The position numbers were made by a program, and so were the translations under genes. Below are positions 46,694 through 55,408 of a DNA stretch of 64,000 bases, piece by piece; positions within the stretch are counted from its first letter, which is position 1, and the number at the start of each line of letters is the position of its first letter. Below the pieces are notes generated by a model. The model was not told where the DNA came from and did not search any database. It was given only the letters and a program-made list of their open reading frames with translations. This stretch comes from Kurthia huakuii LAM0618 (GTDB lineage: Bacteria; Bacillota; Bacilli; Bacillales_A; Planococcaceae): NCBI RefSeq assembly GCF_000505545.1, contig NZ_AYTB01000008.1:496001-560000 (forward strand). Direction: 5' to 3'.

Positions 46694-47779
46694 CTAACAC
46701 CTCACTTGTTCGTAAATTGCTATTGTTTGCTGATATGTCCGCCTAAATTGAAATGATTGTTCAAATAATCTGCGACTTTGTTTCGCCAATATTTTTCTAA
46801 CCTTATCATCCGTCAAAATTTTCGTTAGATATTTACTAAGTTCTTGCGCATCATTACGAATGGTATAGCCATTATAGCCCGGCTTCACTAATTCATGTAC
46901 ACCCCCAACATCCGAAGCCACAATCGGTAACCCAACGGCCATTGCTTCAATAATAGAAATAGGTAAGCCTTCAAAATCCGACATCAACACAAAAATAGAA
47001 GCATTCATCAAATAGCTTGAAACATCTTGCTGATCTCCAGCAAAATGGACGCGCTCAGCAATTCCAAGTTCAATTGCTTGTTGCTCTGCTGCTGCTTTCA
47101 ATGGCCCATCACCAACAAGCGTCAACGTTACATTTAAATCTGTTCTTAGCAATGCAAATGCTTCAAGCACTAAATCTTGACGTTTTGGTGCTTGAAATCT
47201 AGATACCATGACAATATTTTTCGTTGGAACAATTTTTTGCTGCTCCATACCAACAATGCCATTGTGCACAACATATAAGCCCTTTTTAGCAGTAATATGG
47301 GCGCGTCTTGCAAGATTAGCATCGTAATGAGATACCGCAATAATTGCATCCGTTTGCGTTGCGAGCCCTTTTTCTACTAAACGATATAAACGACGTTTAT
47401 TACGTGATATTCCTTCTGTAAAAGCCCAACCATGTGCTGTAAAAACCGTTGGAATGTGTAAAGTCTTTGCTGCAAGACGACCAATTGTTCCCGCTTTAGA
47501 CGAATGCAAGGCGATGATATCTGGTTGCAATTCGCGAAATCTTTGGTGTACTTCTTGTACCGCCTTCACATCTTCAATAGCGTGAAGTGGATGTATTAAG
47601 TGAACCAACGAAATAAACGTAATATTTTCATGCTGCACATCATAACCTTTATGACGTTTACCACCGTATAAAATAAAAACATCATGGCCATCTTCTGCAA
47701 GTGATAAGCTAAGGCTCATCAAATGCATCTGTGCTCCTCCTAGAACGTCCATTCGTGTAATCATTTGAACAATTTTCAT
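46694..47779 (-). CDS. GT4 family glycosyltransferase
   Basis: A 361-residue GT-B enzyme. N-terminal acceptor domain starts MKIVQMITRMDVLGGAQMHL (glycogen synthase-like Gly-Gly-Ala loop), donor domain from about 185 (IVMVSRFQAPKRQDL), and the EX7E motif at E270/E278 (FEGLPISIIEAMAVG). It retains the anomeric configuration. It is the only canonical glycosyltransferase in the cluster, so the repeat unit is short or other transferases lie elsewhere. Good ribosome binding site GGAGGAGAG; its first 71 bases overlap the end of the upstream polymerase gene in another frame. Confidence 0.9.
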   Translation of the reverse strand: MKIVQMITRMDVLGGAQMHLMSLSLSLAEDGHDVFILYGGKRHKGYDVQHENITFISLVHLIHPLHAIEDVKAVQEVHQRFRELQPDIIALHSSKAGTIGRLAAKTLHIPTVFTAHGWAFTEGISRNKRRLYRLVEKGLATQTDAIIAVSHYDANLARRAHITAKKGLYVVHNGIVGMEQQKIVPTKNIVMVSRFQAPKRQDLVLEAFALLRTDLNVTLTLVGDGPLKAAAEQQAIELGIAERVHFAGDQQDVSSYLMNASIFVLMSDFEGLPISIIEAMAVGLPIVASDVGGVHELVKPGYNGYTIRNDAQELSKYLTKILTDDKVRKILAKQSRRLFEQSFQFRRTYQQTIAIYEQVRC

Positions 47780-48935
47780 TTTTCTCTCCTCCCAACGGTA
47801 TCCAAGCTAATGCCAAAACTATCCAAAAATGGCGCCAATGTAAGGTATCAATAAAAAAACCATTGATGATATGTCCTACTATCACGGCAAAACAGATGCG
47901 ATACACATAACCATAGCTTGCAGAATGAAATTTTCGTGCGCAAATAATCAATGTAGCGACTAAAAATAAGATTAATGTTAATAACCCTAACCAGCCATTC
48001 TCAAAAAAAATACGAGCATAGACATTATGTGGTGCAATTGTTAAAAGTATTTCAGATTGTCCCGGGCCACTCCCTAATGGTGATATAACCCCTTCATGCC
48101 ATGCGGCTTCTTGTGAGGCAAAACGCTCATTATCATAGTTTTGAATCGATGCACGCTCTGTAAATTGCGTTAAAAGTGTTTGATTTTGCAAAATAATTGC
48201 TGTAGCAGCAATGGCGACGATTCCTAAATAAAACGTAATACCACTACGCCAGTTGGCCAATTTCACACGAGGAAGTACGTAATAAACAGCAATGGCGATT
48301 ACCAGGTTTAACCATGCTGCTCGAGAAAAACTGATTAAGACAGCGCCGACAAAAAGAAGTAATAAAACGAAGTACAAACCACGCCTTTTCTGTTCAACAA
48401 GCCCTAACATATACAGTGTCGGTAGCACAAAATATGGCCCAAAAACATTCGGATCTTTAAAAAACATTTTAATTCGTTCGAATAAAAACCAATCAGGATT
48501 ACTCGGTATAACCGCAAAATATACGCCAATTGCGACAAGTGCTGTGAAGAAAGCTCCTACCGTGTAAAAAAGCATAATAGACTCTGCCAAACGCGAGCGA
48601 TAAATTTCACCAAAGCCGACAAGACCAATCCATGTGACGATTAAATACAGTGTAATAATAAAGTAACTAATCCCTTCCATCGCCTCATATGCGAGCCAAG
48701 TCGAGATGAAATTAGCAATAATAAAACCAAACAAAATGAGCATTCCTAATAATGTTTCTTTTGAAAAATAAATCCTCTTGAGTATGATTGCCAACATCGT
48801 AGCTAAAATAAGCAATAAATCTGTTGGCGCTGGCTCGATGATGACATATGAGCTTGTTAGCATACTAAGCATGATACACCCAAGAATTAGTCGATCAGAT
48901 TTCATGCTGCTTTGAGTTATCGCCAATGTCGTCAC
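47709..48935 (-). CDS. O-antigen ligase/Wzy-like polymerase
   Basis: About 408 residues with 10-12 membrane segments and a large external loop (about 265-330) containing SPLGSGPGQSEIL and APHNVYARIFFENGWLG, typical of the O-antigen ligase/WzyC superfamily (PF04932). In this cluster it most likely polymerises the lipid-linked repeat unit. GTG at 48935 follows TAGGTGAT. It overlaps the flippase gene by 41 bases and the GT4 gene by 71 bases. The last 25 residues (GEKNENCSNDYTNG...) are polar and lie wholly in the overlap, unlike the rest of the protein. Confidence 0.85.
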   Translation of the reverse strand: MTTLAITQSSMKSDRLILGCIMLSMLTSSYVIIEPAPTDLLLILATMLAIILKRIYFSKETLLGMLILFGFIIANFISTWLAYEAMEGISYFIITLYLIVTWIGLVGFGEIYRSRLAESIMLFYTVGAFFTALVAIGVYFAVIPSNPDWFLFERIKMFFKDPNVFGPYFVLPTLYMLGLVEQKRRGLYFVLLLLFVGAVLISFSRAAWLNLVIAIAVYYVLPRVKLANWRSGITFYLGIVAIAATAIILQNQTLLTQFTERASIQNYDNERFASQEAAWHEGVISPLGSGPGQSEILLTIAPHNVYARIFFENGWLGLLTLILFLVATLIICARKFHSASYGYVYRICFAVIVGHIINGFFIDTLHWRHFWIVLALAWIPLGGEKNENCSNDYTNGRSRRSTDAFDEP

Positions 48936-50205
48936 GGTTATCACCTACCTTATTCATCACTTGCCATGCAAAAATAGCACATACAATATAACCGAGCGTC
49001 GTCATAATACTAATCATCCACATTGCTTCAATATGCGTCATCTCATGTGTTGACGCAAATACTAATGCCAAAATAATAAATACAAGGCGAATCAACTCAG
49101 CCGTAATTTGCATATAAAATGCTTCACAAACTTGGAACACTCCATTGATTGGTTGTAGTACCATTTTCGTAAAATACATAAGCGATAAAATTTGGATAAA
49201 TGTTACAGTTGTATCCCATCCATGCCCAAAGAAAAATGTGAAACCAATCGGTGCGAAAATATCAATACTCACGATGATTACAAACGCTATAATAAAAAGA
49301 TGTTTTACGGTTTCTAAACAATGTTTCTTTAAATCTTGTCCATCTTGCATCATTTTTGCTGCTTGTGATAAATATACTTGCGTTGCCGAGAAACCAACTA
49401 AATTCTCTGGAACGGTTAAAATTTTTTGTGCCAAATAATAAAATCCTGCTGTCGCCACGTCAAAGTAAGCTGCTAAAAATAATGGTGGTAAATTAACTGC
49501 AACGCTATAAATAACATTTGAAATACTCGAAACAAGTGGAAATTTTTTATAGCGTATAACCATTTCTTTCATTTGTTGTAATGAAGTTTTTTGTGAAGCA
49601 AGCAAATCTTTTCTATAATAACGAATGTACTGCATCATACCAGTTAATCGCCCAAGCATTTCGCCAAGTAGCAACCCAATCACACCCATATTTAAAAATC
49701 CAAAGAGTAGCTGGCCAAACCCTTGCCCTGTATTCATTGAAATTTTTGCACGATTAATAATGTCATATTGTTCATAACGCAACGCCCAATTGTTCATAGA
49801 TTGAAAAATACCAACGAACAGTAAACTCAACCCTAAAATCCAAAAGAAGGAATGTGTTTCACCGATGCCAATCCATGTTGTAAACGGCGTTAAGACAAGT
49901 AGCAAAATCACAATACCTGCAACGATAAATGTACTAGCATTAGCAATAAATAATAATGCCAAGGCAGCCTTCTTTTCTTTGGGCAACACAAGTGCTGCTT
50001 CATAACGAAATGACACAATAATCATTAAGACATACAAAATGGAAGTGAAAATGGAGAGCACTCCGAAGTCTTCTGGCGTGTATAACCTTGTTAGAATTGG
50101 TGTGATGCAAAGCAAAATAATACTAGAAACAGCCGATCCTGCGACTAATACAGATAACGCGCGAATAAAACGATGCTTTAATTGCTTCTGCATCCACTTT
50201 TTCAT
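48895..50205 (-). CDS. Wzx-type polysaccharide flippase (MOP superfamily)
   Basis: A 436-residue protein with 12-14 membrane helices and no soluble domain, starting with a basic stretch (MKKWMQKQLKHRF). The N-terminal AGSAVSSIILLCITPILTRLYTPEDFG is typical of polysaccharide export (Polysacc_synt) proteins: the LTRLYTPEDFG motif is diagnostic. It should flip the undecaprenyl-linked unit to the outer face. Between the chain-length gene (12 bases) and the polymerase gene (overlapping). Confidence 0.9.
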   Translation of the reverse strand: MKKWMQKQLKHRFIRALSVLVAGSAVSSIILLCITPILTRLYTPEDFGVLSIFTSILYVLMIIVSFRYEAALVLPKEKKAALALLFIANASTFIVAGIVILLLVLTPFTTWIGIGETHSFFWILGLSLLFVGIFQSMNNWALRYEQYDIINRAKISMNTGQGFGQLLFGFLNMGVIGLLLGEMLGRLTGMMQYIRYYRKDLLASQKTSLQQMKEMVIRYKKFPLVSSISNVIYSVAVNLPPLFLAAYFDVATAGFYYLAQKILTVPENLVGFSATQVYLSQAAKMMQDGQDLKKHCLETVKHLFIIAFVIIVSIDIFAPIGFTFFFGHGWDTTVTFIQILSLMYFTKMVLQPINGVFQVCEAFYMQITAELIRLVFIILALVFASTHEMTHIEAMWMISIMTTLGYIVCAIFAWQVMNKVGDNRDDIGDNSKQHEI

Positions 50206-50217
50206 TGAGGTTCCCTC

Positions 50218-51348
50218 CTACTTCACAATGACGATGCCTAAAATATGCATCTTCAATTGAGATACCTTTTTTAAAATGGATTGTGCTTGTTTTACCGACG
50301 TTTTTTTTGCATTTGCTAAATAAACAAACATCGTACGATTCGATGCTAGCAACATAGTTTGCATACTATCTAATTGAGTCGTTTCAACAATCACTACATC
50401 ATATTGTTGTTCCAACTCTAAATATTTTTGTTGCAATGTAGCAATCGGTGTTGATGAACTATAAATAAAAGCATCTGCTTCGTCATCAGTTGTTTTAGCA
50501 AAATGCGTATTCCCCTCTAGATTTCCGCTCTGTTTTAAAATCGCTACTTTTTGATGACTTGCTAAAAAACCACTAAGCTGTTGTAAATATTTATCTTGTT
50601 GTTTTGTATCATTTAATAAGAGCACTGTTTTACGCCCAGTATTTTTTTCATTGCTAATCAATACCGCTAAATGATACATCCAATGTTTTGTCGTATCCTG
50701 TTTACTAATATTCGCAAGTAATTGTGTTTGAAGTCGTTGTACCTTTACCTCAGAATCCACTTTTGTGCTGTATATCTCTCGGATAAGACAATATGCAATA
50801 GCTATTAATAACCCGATGACTCCTCCGATTAAAACACTTATTAACCGATTAAATGAACTCTCTTGATTTGACGTACTTTCACTTGCTGAATTTAAGACGA
50901 GCGCAGTATTAATTTTTGAATATTTCGTGATTTCTTTTTTGAATACTTCTGCAATTCCATTAACAAGTTTTACTGGCTCCTTTGAATCGGTTGATTTTGC
51001 TGTAATCGTAATTAATTGTGATGTATTGACCATCGAAATTTTTACGGTTTCATTATAATCATTCGTTGAAAGCTCAAAACCTGTTGCATCATTTACTTTT
51101 TTTATCAATGCTGAACTCGTCAAAATCTCACGATAAGTTTCCATCATATTTTGCGTATACAATAAATTGTCACTTTTATCTGTTTCAATCAAAATTTCAG
51201 TTGTCGCTTCATATTTGGGTTTCGTTTGTTCAAAAACGCCGTATCCAACACCTATACCTAATACTGTAATGATCAAAACAAGCCACTTCTGGCGCCAAAG
51301 TACGAGTAATATTTCTTGTAATGAATAAGGAGATTCCATCGGTTTCAT
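50218..51348 (-). CDS. Wzz-type chain-length protein with degenerate kinase-like domain
   Basis: 376 residues. Residues 1-190 are a Wzz/YveK-type co-polymerase: membrane helices at about 20-38 and 168-188 with the extracellular part between them. Residues 200-376 follow the layout of a bacterial tyrosine kinase (CpsD/Wzc) domain, but the ATP site is lost: the Walker A position reads LLLNDTKQQDKYLQQL without GxGKS/T, the Walker B position reads VVIVETTQLDS, and no C-terminal tyrosine cluster exists. The fold match is inferred from pattern and order (strand-helix pattern and the ending LGIVIVK). It probably cannot phosphorylate. No separate kinase or CpsB phosphatase is in the cluster. It starts 3 bases after the transferase stop. 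Confidence 0.8.
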   Translation of the reverse strand: MKPMESPYSLQEILLVLWRQKWLVLIITVLGIGVGYGVFEQTKPKYEATTEILIETDKSDNLLYTQNMMETYREILTSSALIKKVNDATGFELSTNDYNETVKISMVNTSQLITITAKSTDSKEPVKLVNGIAEVFKKEITKYSKINTALVLNSASESTSNQESSFNRLISVLIGGVIGLLIAIAYCLIREIYSTKVDSEVKVQRLQTQLLANISKQDTTKHWMYHLAVLISNEKNTGRKTVLLLNDTKQQDKYLQQLSGFLASHQKVAILKQSGNLEGNTHFAKTTDDEADAFIYSSSTPIATLQQKYLELEQQYDVVIVETTQLDSMQTMLLASNRTMFVYLANAKKTSVKQAQSILKKVSQLKMHILGIVIVK

Positions 51349-51351
51349 ACT

Positions 51352-51978
51352 CTAATAAGCCCCCTTTCGTCGTATAACTTGCGCCACAGTTTTTTTTAAA
51401 ATTTTCATATCTAACTTAAGGTTATAATGTGTGACGTAATAACGATCGAACTCAATTTTTTGACCATGGTTAATAGTGGAACGACCATTTACTTGCGCCC
51501 AACCAGTAATACCAGGTTTAACATCTAAACGCTTCGTTTGATATGGAGAATAGTAATATGTGTAGCTTGGGGTTTCGGGTCGAGGACCGATAATACTCAT
51601 CTCTCCTCTTAAAACATTTAAAACTTGTGGTAATTCGTCCATACTCGTTTTACGAAGAAATTTCCCAATCGGTGTAATACGTGGATCGTCCGCATTTTCT
51701 TTAAAAACAAATGAATCTGGAATACCATCAGACCATGCACTGCGATCTTCTTGTTCTACAGTAAATTTAGTTTGATCCATATACATTGTACGCAACTTCC
51801 ACATTGTAAACACTTTTCCTTGTTGGCCGACACGTTGTTGCTTAAAAAAAATAGGGCGACCATCACTCACCCAAATACTAACGATTGCTAATAAAAAAAA
51901 TGGGACGAGAATCGGCAACAAGAGAAGTGAAAATACAACGTCAAATAATCGCTTTCCAAATGGCTTATATGACTTCAT
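51352..51978 (-). CDS. Polyprenyl-phosphate phosphoglycosyl transferase (initiating sugar transferase)
   Basis: A 208-residue bacterial sugar transferase (PF02397, PglC/WcaJ catalytic core). One N-terminal reentrant membrane helix (about 10-32), then KLRTM, the catalytic Asp-Glu dyad in SMDELPQ, IIGPRPE and the end motif [13 protein letters not shown]. It transfers a sugar 1-phosphate from a UDP-sugar to undecaprenyl phosphate and so starts the repeat unit. First gene of the exopolysaccharide operon, with AGAGGTGG upstream and a 335-base AT-rich leader region. Confidence 0.93.
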   Translation of the reverse strand: MKSYKPFGKRLFDVVFSLLLLPILVPFFLLAIVSIWVSDGRPIFFKQQRVGQQGKVFTMWKLRTMYMDQTKFTVEQEDRSAWSDGIPDSFVFKENADDPRITPIGKFLRKTSMDELPQVLNVLRGEMSIIGPRPETPSYTYYYSPYQTKRLDVKPGITGWAQVNGRSTINHGQKIEFDRYYVTHYNLKLDMKILKKTVAQVIRRKGAY

Positions 51979-51997
51979 TCAAACCACCTCTTTTTTC

Positions 51998-52015
51998 ATT
52001 GTATATTCATACAAT
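51998..52015. promoter_or_regulatory. Inverted repeat next to the first exopolysaccharide gene
   Basis: ATTGTAT, 4 bases, ATACAAT; perfect arms, 20 bases before the start codon. Possible second operator or leader hairpin near the ribosome binding site. Confidence 0.4.
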
Positions 52016-52093
52016 TAAACTAAATTCACTAGAATAAAACACAAATCGTTGTATTCTTTCGTAAATTGCTATAAAATGAATGCGTTTTACCTT

Positions 52094-52118
52094 TTTTTAC
52101 CTTTTTAAAAGGTAAAAA
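52094..52118. promoter_or_regulatory. Perfect 25-bp palindrome in the exopolysaccharide leader
   Basis: TTTTTACCTTTT, central T, AAAAGGTAAAAA. It starts right after the predicted promoter and overlaps the expected transcription start. A partial extra copy (TTTTACC) lies just to the left at 52085-52091. Likely a repressor site; the regulator is unknown. Confidence 0.5.
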
Positions 52119-52123
52119 TATTC

Positions 52124-52151
52124 ATTATAAATTTAATAATTAAAACATCAA
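52124..52151 (-). promoter_or_regulatory. Predicted promoter of the exopolysaccharide operon
   Basis: Minus strand -35 TTGATG (52151-52146), 16-base spacer, -10 TATAAT (52129-52124). The interval is very AT-rich, so chance matches are possible. Confidence 0.45.
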
Positions 52152-52271
52152 ATTTAAAACTAACTACTTATGGATTAATTACATAATCACTAATTAAAAC
52201 ACATTATCTATATACATCTTTTAACCTAGCATTTACGTTACCAAATTTTTTCATAGGTGTTAAAAAGTCCA

Positions 52272-52300
52272 AAAAAAAAGCCTTCTAAACAGAAAGCTTC
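52272..52300 (-). terminator. Terminator of lepA
   Basis: Minus strand AGCTTTCT, loop GTTT, AGAAGGCT with T9; one mismatch. Confidence 0.85.
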
Positions 52301-52313
52301 TCTTTTAAAATTA

Positions 52314-54149
52314 TTATTTTTTAGGTTGATCATCATCCATTTTTAATACAGCCATGAATGCTTCCTGTGGTACTTCAACAGAACCAACTTGTTTCATACG
52401 TTTTTTACCTTCTTTTTGTTTTTCAAGAAGTTTTCGTTTACGTGAGATATCCCCACCATAACATTTTGCTAAAACGTTTTTACGCATTGCTTTAATCGTT
52501 GAACGTGCCACAATTTTTGTACCGATTGCTGCTTGAATTGGCACTTCAAATTGTTGGCGTGGGATAAGTTCACGTAATTTATCAACAATCACCTTACCAC
52601 GCTCATATGCGAAATCGCGGTGAACGATAAAGCTCAGTGCATCGACCTGTTCAGCATTTAGCAGGATATCCATTTTAACAAGTTTTGATGGTTGATAACC
52701 AATCATTTCATAGTCGAATGAAGCATATCCTTTTGTTGATGATTTTAATTGATCAAAGAAATCATAAACAATTTCAGATAGTGGCATTTCGTAGAAAATG
52801 TTCACACGCGTCGTATCAATATAATCCATCGTTAAGAAGTTACCTCGTTTTCGTTGGCAAATTTCCATTACAGCACCAACATAATCATTTGGCACCATAA
52901 TGTTTGCTTTAACATAAGGTTCTTCAATTTGTTGAATCTTTTGAGGATCTGGCATTTCAGATGGGTTTGCTACTTGTAGTTCTTCACCATCCGTCAGTTC
53001 AACATGATAGATTACCGATGGCGCTGTTGTAATTAAATCAATTTTAAATTCTCGTTCAATACGTTCTTGAATAATTTCCATGTGTAACAAACCTAAGAAA
53101 CCACAGCGGAAACCAAAGCCTAATGCTTGTGACGTTTCAGGTTCATATTGGAGTGCTGAGTCATTTAATTCTAGTTTTTCTAACGCTTCACGTAAGTCAT
53201 TATATTTTGCTGTATCAATTGGATAAAGACCACAATACACCATTGGATTTAATTTACGATAGCCTGGTAAAGGTTCCGGCGCAGCATTTAAGACAGATGT
53301 GACCGTATCCCCCACTCGCGTATCTCCAACATTTTTAATAGAGGCTGTTAAATAACCTACATCCCCAACCGTTAAGAACTCACGCGGTGTCATTTTCGGT
53401 GTATGAACACCAACTTCAATGACTTCAAATTCTGCTCCTGTTGCCATCATGCGAATTTTATCACCCGGTTTCACCGTGCCTTCCGCAATACGAATTGAAA
53501 TAATAACACCTCGATATGCATCATAAACAGAGTCAAAAATAAGCGCTTGTAATGCTGCTTCTGGATCTCCTTCAGGTGCCGGTATTTTTTCAACAACCTG
53601 CTCTAAAATATCTTCAATTCCAATACCTGCTTTAGCAGAAGCTAATACCGCTTCCGATGCATCTAAACCAATTACATCTTCTACTTCTTGACGAACCCGT
53701 TCTGGATCTGCAGAAGGTAAATCAATCTTGTTAATAACTGGTAAAATCTCAAGGTCATTATCAAGCGCTAAATATACATTTGCTAATGTTTGAGCTTCAA
53801 TTCCTTGCGCGGCATCTACAACTAAGATAGCACCTTCGCAAGCTGCTAGACTACGCGATACTTCATATGTGAAATCGACATGTCCTGGTGTGTCGATTAA
53901 ATGCATCGTATATTCTTCGCCATTTTTTGCTTTATACACTAGTTGGACCGCGTTTAATTTAATGGTAATTCCTCGCTCGCGTTCTAAATCCATTGAGTCT
54001 AACAATTGGTGTTTCATTTCGCGTGATGTTAATGCTTCCGTTCTCTCTAAAATACGATCGGCAAGTGTCGATTTACCATGGTCGATATGCGCGATGATAG
54101 AGAAGTTACGAATGTGTGATTGTCTATCTAATAATTCTTGTCGATTCAT
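52314..54149 (-). CDS. lepA: Elongation factor 4 (LepA)
   Basis: A 611-residue translational GTPase that acts on stalled or initiating ribosomes. G1 AHIDHGKST (20-28), G3 DTPGHVDF, G4 NKIDLP, then domains II, III and V as in EF-G, and the LepA-specific C-terminal domain (about 490-611, [26 protein letters not shown]). Start ATG at 54149 with AGGAGTGA. It has its own promoter and terminator, so it is monocistronic here, cut off from hemW by the exopolysaccharide cluster. Confidence 0.97.
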   Translation of the reverse strand: MNRQELLDRQSHIRNFSIIAHIDHGKSTLADRILERTEALTSREMKHQLLDSMDLERERGITIKLNAVQLVYKAKNGEEYTMHLIDTPGHVDFTYEVSRSLAACEGAILVVDAAQGIEAQTLANVYLALDNDLEILPVINKIDLPSADPERVRQEVEDVIGLDASEAVLASAKAGIGIEDILEQVVEKIPAPEGDPEAALQALIFDSVYDAYRGVIISIRIAEGTVKPGDKIRMMATGAEFEVIEVGVHTPKMTPREFLTVGDVGYLTASIKNVGDTRVGDTVTSVLNAAPEPLPGYRKLNPMVYCGLYPIDTAKYNDLREALEKLELNDSALQYEPETSQALGFGFRCGFLGLLHMEIIQERIEREFKIDLITTAPSVIYHVELTDGEELQVANPSEMPDPQKIQQIEEPYVKANIMVPNDYVGAVMEICQRKRGNFLTMDYIDTTRVNIFYEMPLSEIVYDFFDQLKSSTKGYASFDYEMIGYQPSKLVKMDILLNAEQVDALSFIVHRDFAYERGKVIVDKLRELIPRQQFEVPIQAAIGTKIVARSTIKAMRKNVLAKCYGGDISRKRKLLEKQKEGKKRMKQVGSVEVPQEAFMAVLKMDDDQPKK

Positions 54150-54177
54150 CTATTTCACTCCTATTTAAACTACTAGA

Positions 54178-54207
54178 ATTATAGCAGTCGCAGTAGTACA
54201 TTGGCAA
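54178..54207 (-). promoter_or_regulatory. Promoter of lepA
   Basis: Minus strand -35 TTGCCA (54207-54202), 18-base spacer ending TGC, -10 TATAAT (54183-54178). Confidence 0.75.
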
Positions 54208-54286
54208 CGTTCCATTCATTTCCGATGAAATTCTTAAAAAAAAGCCACTTTTTTTCTGTCAAGTAAATATTCTTTGCATTTCTCTC

Positions 54287-54316
54287 TTGCTTTTCCATAA
54301 CTTGCTTTGCTATAAT
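54287..54316 (+). promoter_or_regulatory. Promoter of rpsT
   Basis: -35 TTGCTT (54287-54292), 18-base spacer ending TGC, -10 TATAAT (54311-54316); extended -10. Confidence 0.7.
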
Positions 54317-54390
54317 AATGCTTGTTGTATTAGATACAGACACAAGTTGAGAATTTTGCTCATCTCGATTTATCCTAGGAGGTGAATTTC

Positions 54391-54639
54391 ATGCCAAACA
54401 TCAAATCTGCTATCAAACGCGTTAAAGTTGCAGAAAAAGCGAATGCTGCTAACGTACAAGTTAAATCAGCTATGCGTACAGCTATCAAAAAAGCTGAAAC
54501 TGCTTTAGTTGCTAAAGACGAAAACGCTGCTGAATTATTAACAGTTGCAGTTAAATCTGTAGATAAAGCTGCTTCAAAAGGCTTAATCCACAAAAACGCT
54601 GCTGCACGTACAAAAGCTCGTTTAATGAAAAAAGCTTAA
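54391..54639 (+). CDS. rpsT: 30S ribosomal protein S20
   Basis: 82 residues, Lys/Ala-rich helical protein: [21 protein letters not shown], later [17 protein letters not shown]20 binds the 5' domain of 16S rRNA early in assembly. The ATG at 54391 follows AGGAGGTGA; an earlier in-frame Met at 54382 overlaps it. Monocistronic and divergent from lepA. In spore formers gpr and spoIIP lie between rpsT and lepA; here there are only 241 bases with the two promoters. Confidence 0.96.
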   Translation: MPNIKSAIKRVKVAEKANAANVQVKSAMRTAIKKAETALVAKDENAAELLTVAVKSVDKAASKGLIHKNAAARTKARLMKKA

Positions 54640-54660
54640 TTCTATATCATATAGAAAGAA

Positions 54661-54690
54661 AAAAGACGTTCCGATTGGGACGTCTTTTTT
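54661..54690. terminator. Bidirectional terminator
   Basis: AAAAGACGTTCC, GATT, GGGACGTCTTTTTT; between convergent rpsT and the next gene. Confidence 0.88.
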
Positions 54691-54695
54691 CTTTG

Positions 54696-55394
54696 TTATA
54701 ATTCATGAACCGATTTTAGTGTTGGCATCACGTTTTTAAATTCCAATTTATATGTTGTTTGCCATACATCTTGAACACGTTGAGTTCCGATAATTATCAC
54801 TTTTTTGTACGCAATACCTTGTTGTTGAAAAACATCATAGATTATACGCGTCGCATCATAAAATGCCTCTGTTGACAAATCACTCGCATCAAGCATCACT
54901 ACATATGTTGGCTGTTGTAGTAGATTCCCGACCATTTCAGGCTTCCATTTAAGTGTAGTAGCAAGTGAGCTTTTTTGAATATCCATCATTGCTTGTACAC
55001 TGCGTACGGTCGTTAAATGTCCCTTTAATTGTTGAGTAATATAGCGCTCTGCTTGTTGTTCTATACGAGCACTTGCTTCATCATCACGTTTTAAATTCGG
55101 CATAGAATCGTCAAGCACTTTATAAGGACTGTAGTTTGTTACAGTAACCTGTTCTGGTTTTTCCTTGTTTGCTGCATCTGTTACTGTAAACTCAAACTGA
55201 CCTTTTTTATAATCATATGCTCCATTAGTAACAATAAAAGATTTCAACGGATAATCTTTCATTAATTGCATTTCAAGTTCTATTTTAGCCACACTTTTAG
55301 CCATTGGCGTACGGTAAAAATGATTGTAGGTGAACGCTAGCATAAGACAAATAGCTATTACAAGCGCCACAAAAATTTTTTGTTGTGTTTTCAT
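54696..55394 (-). CDS. Hypothetical membrane-anchored extracytoplasmic protein
   Basis: 232 residues: a short basic start, one membrane helix (about 8-26, FVALVIAICLMLAFTYNHF), then a 200-residue mixed alpha/beta domain outside the membrane with no cysteine and no motif I recognise. It reads as a stable globular protein (YVVMLDASDLSTEAFYDATRIIYDVF). It is 14 bases downstream of holA and ends at the rpsT terminator, so it is probably the distal gene of a holA transcript. No counterpart is found in the B. subtilis order, where rpsT follows yqeN. Confidence 0.65.
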   Translation of the reverse strand: MKTQQKIFVALVIAICLMLAFTYNHFYRTPMAKSVAKIELEMQLMKDYPLKSFIVTNGAYDYKKGQFEFTVTDAANKEKPEQVTVTNYSPYKVLDDSMPNLKRDDEASARIEQQAERYITQQLKGHLTTVRSVQAMMDIQKSSLATTLKWKPEMVGNLLQQPTYVVMLDASDLSTEAFYDATRIIYDVFQQQGIAYKKVIIIGTQRVQDVWQTTYKLEFKNVMPTLKSVHEL

Positions 55395-55408
55395 CGCTAA
55401 TATCCCTT

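Noticed and set aside
43049-52313. Mobile element carrying the exopolysaccharide cluster
   Set aside because: No transposase, integrase, tRNA target or flanking repeat was found at either end.
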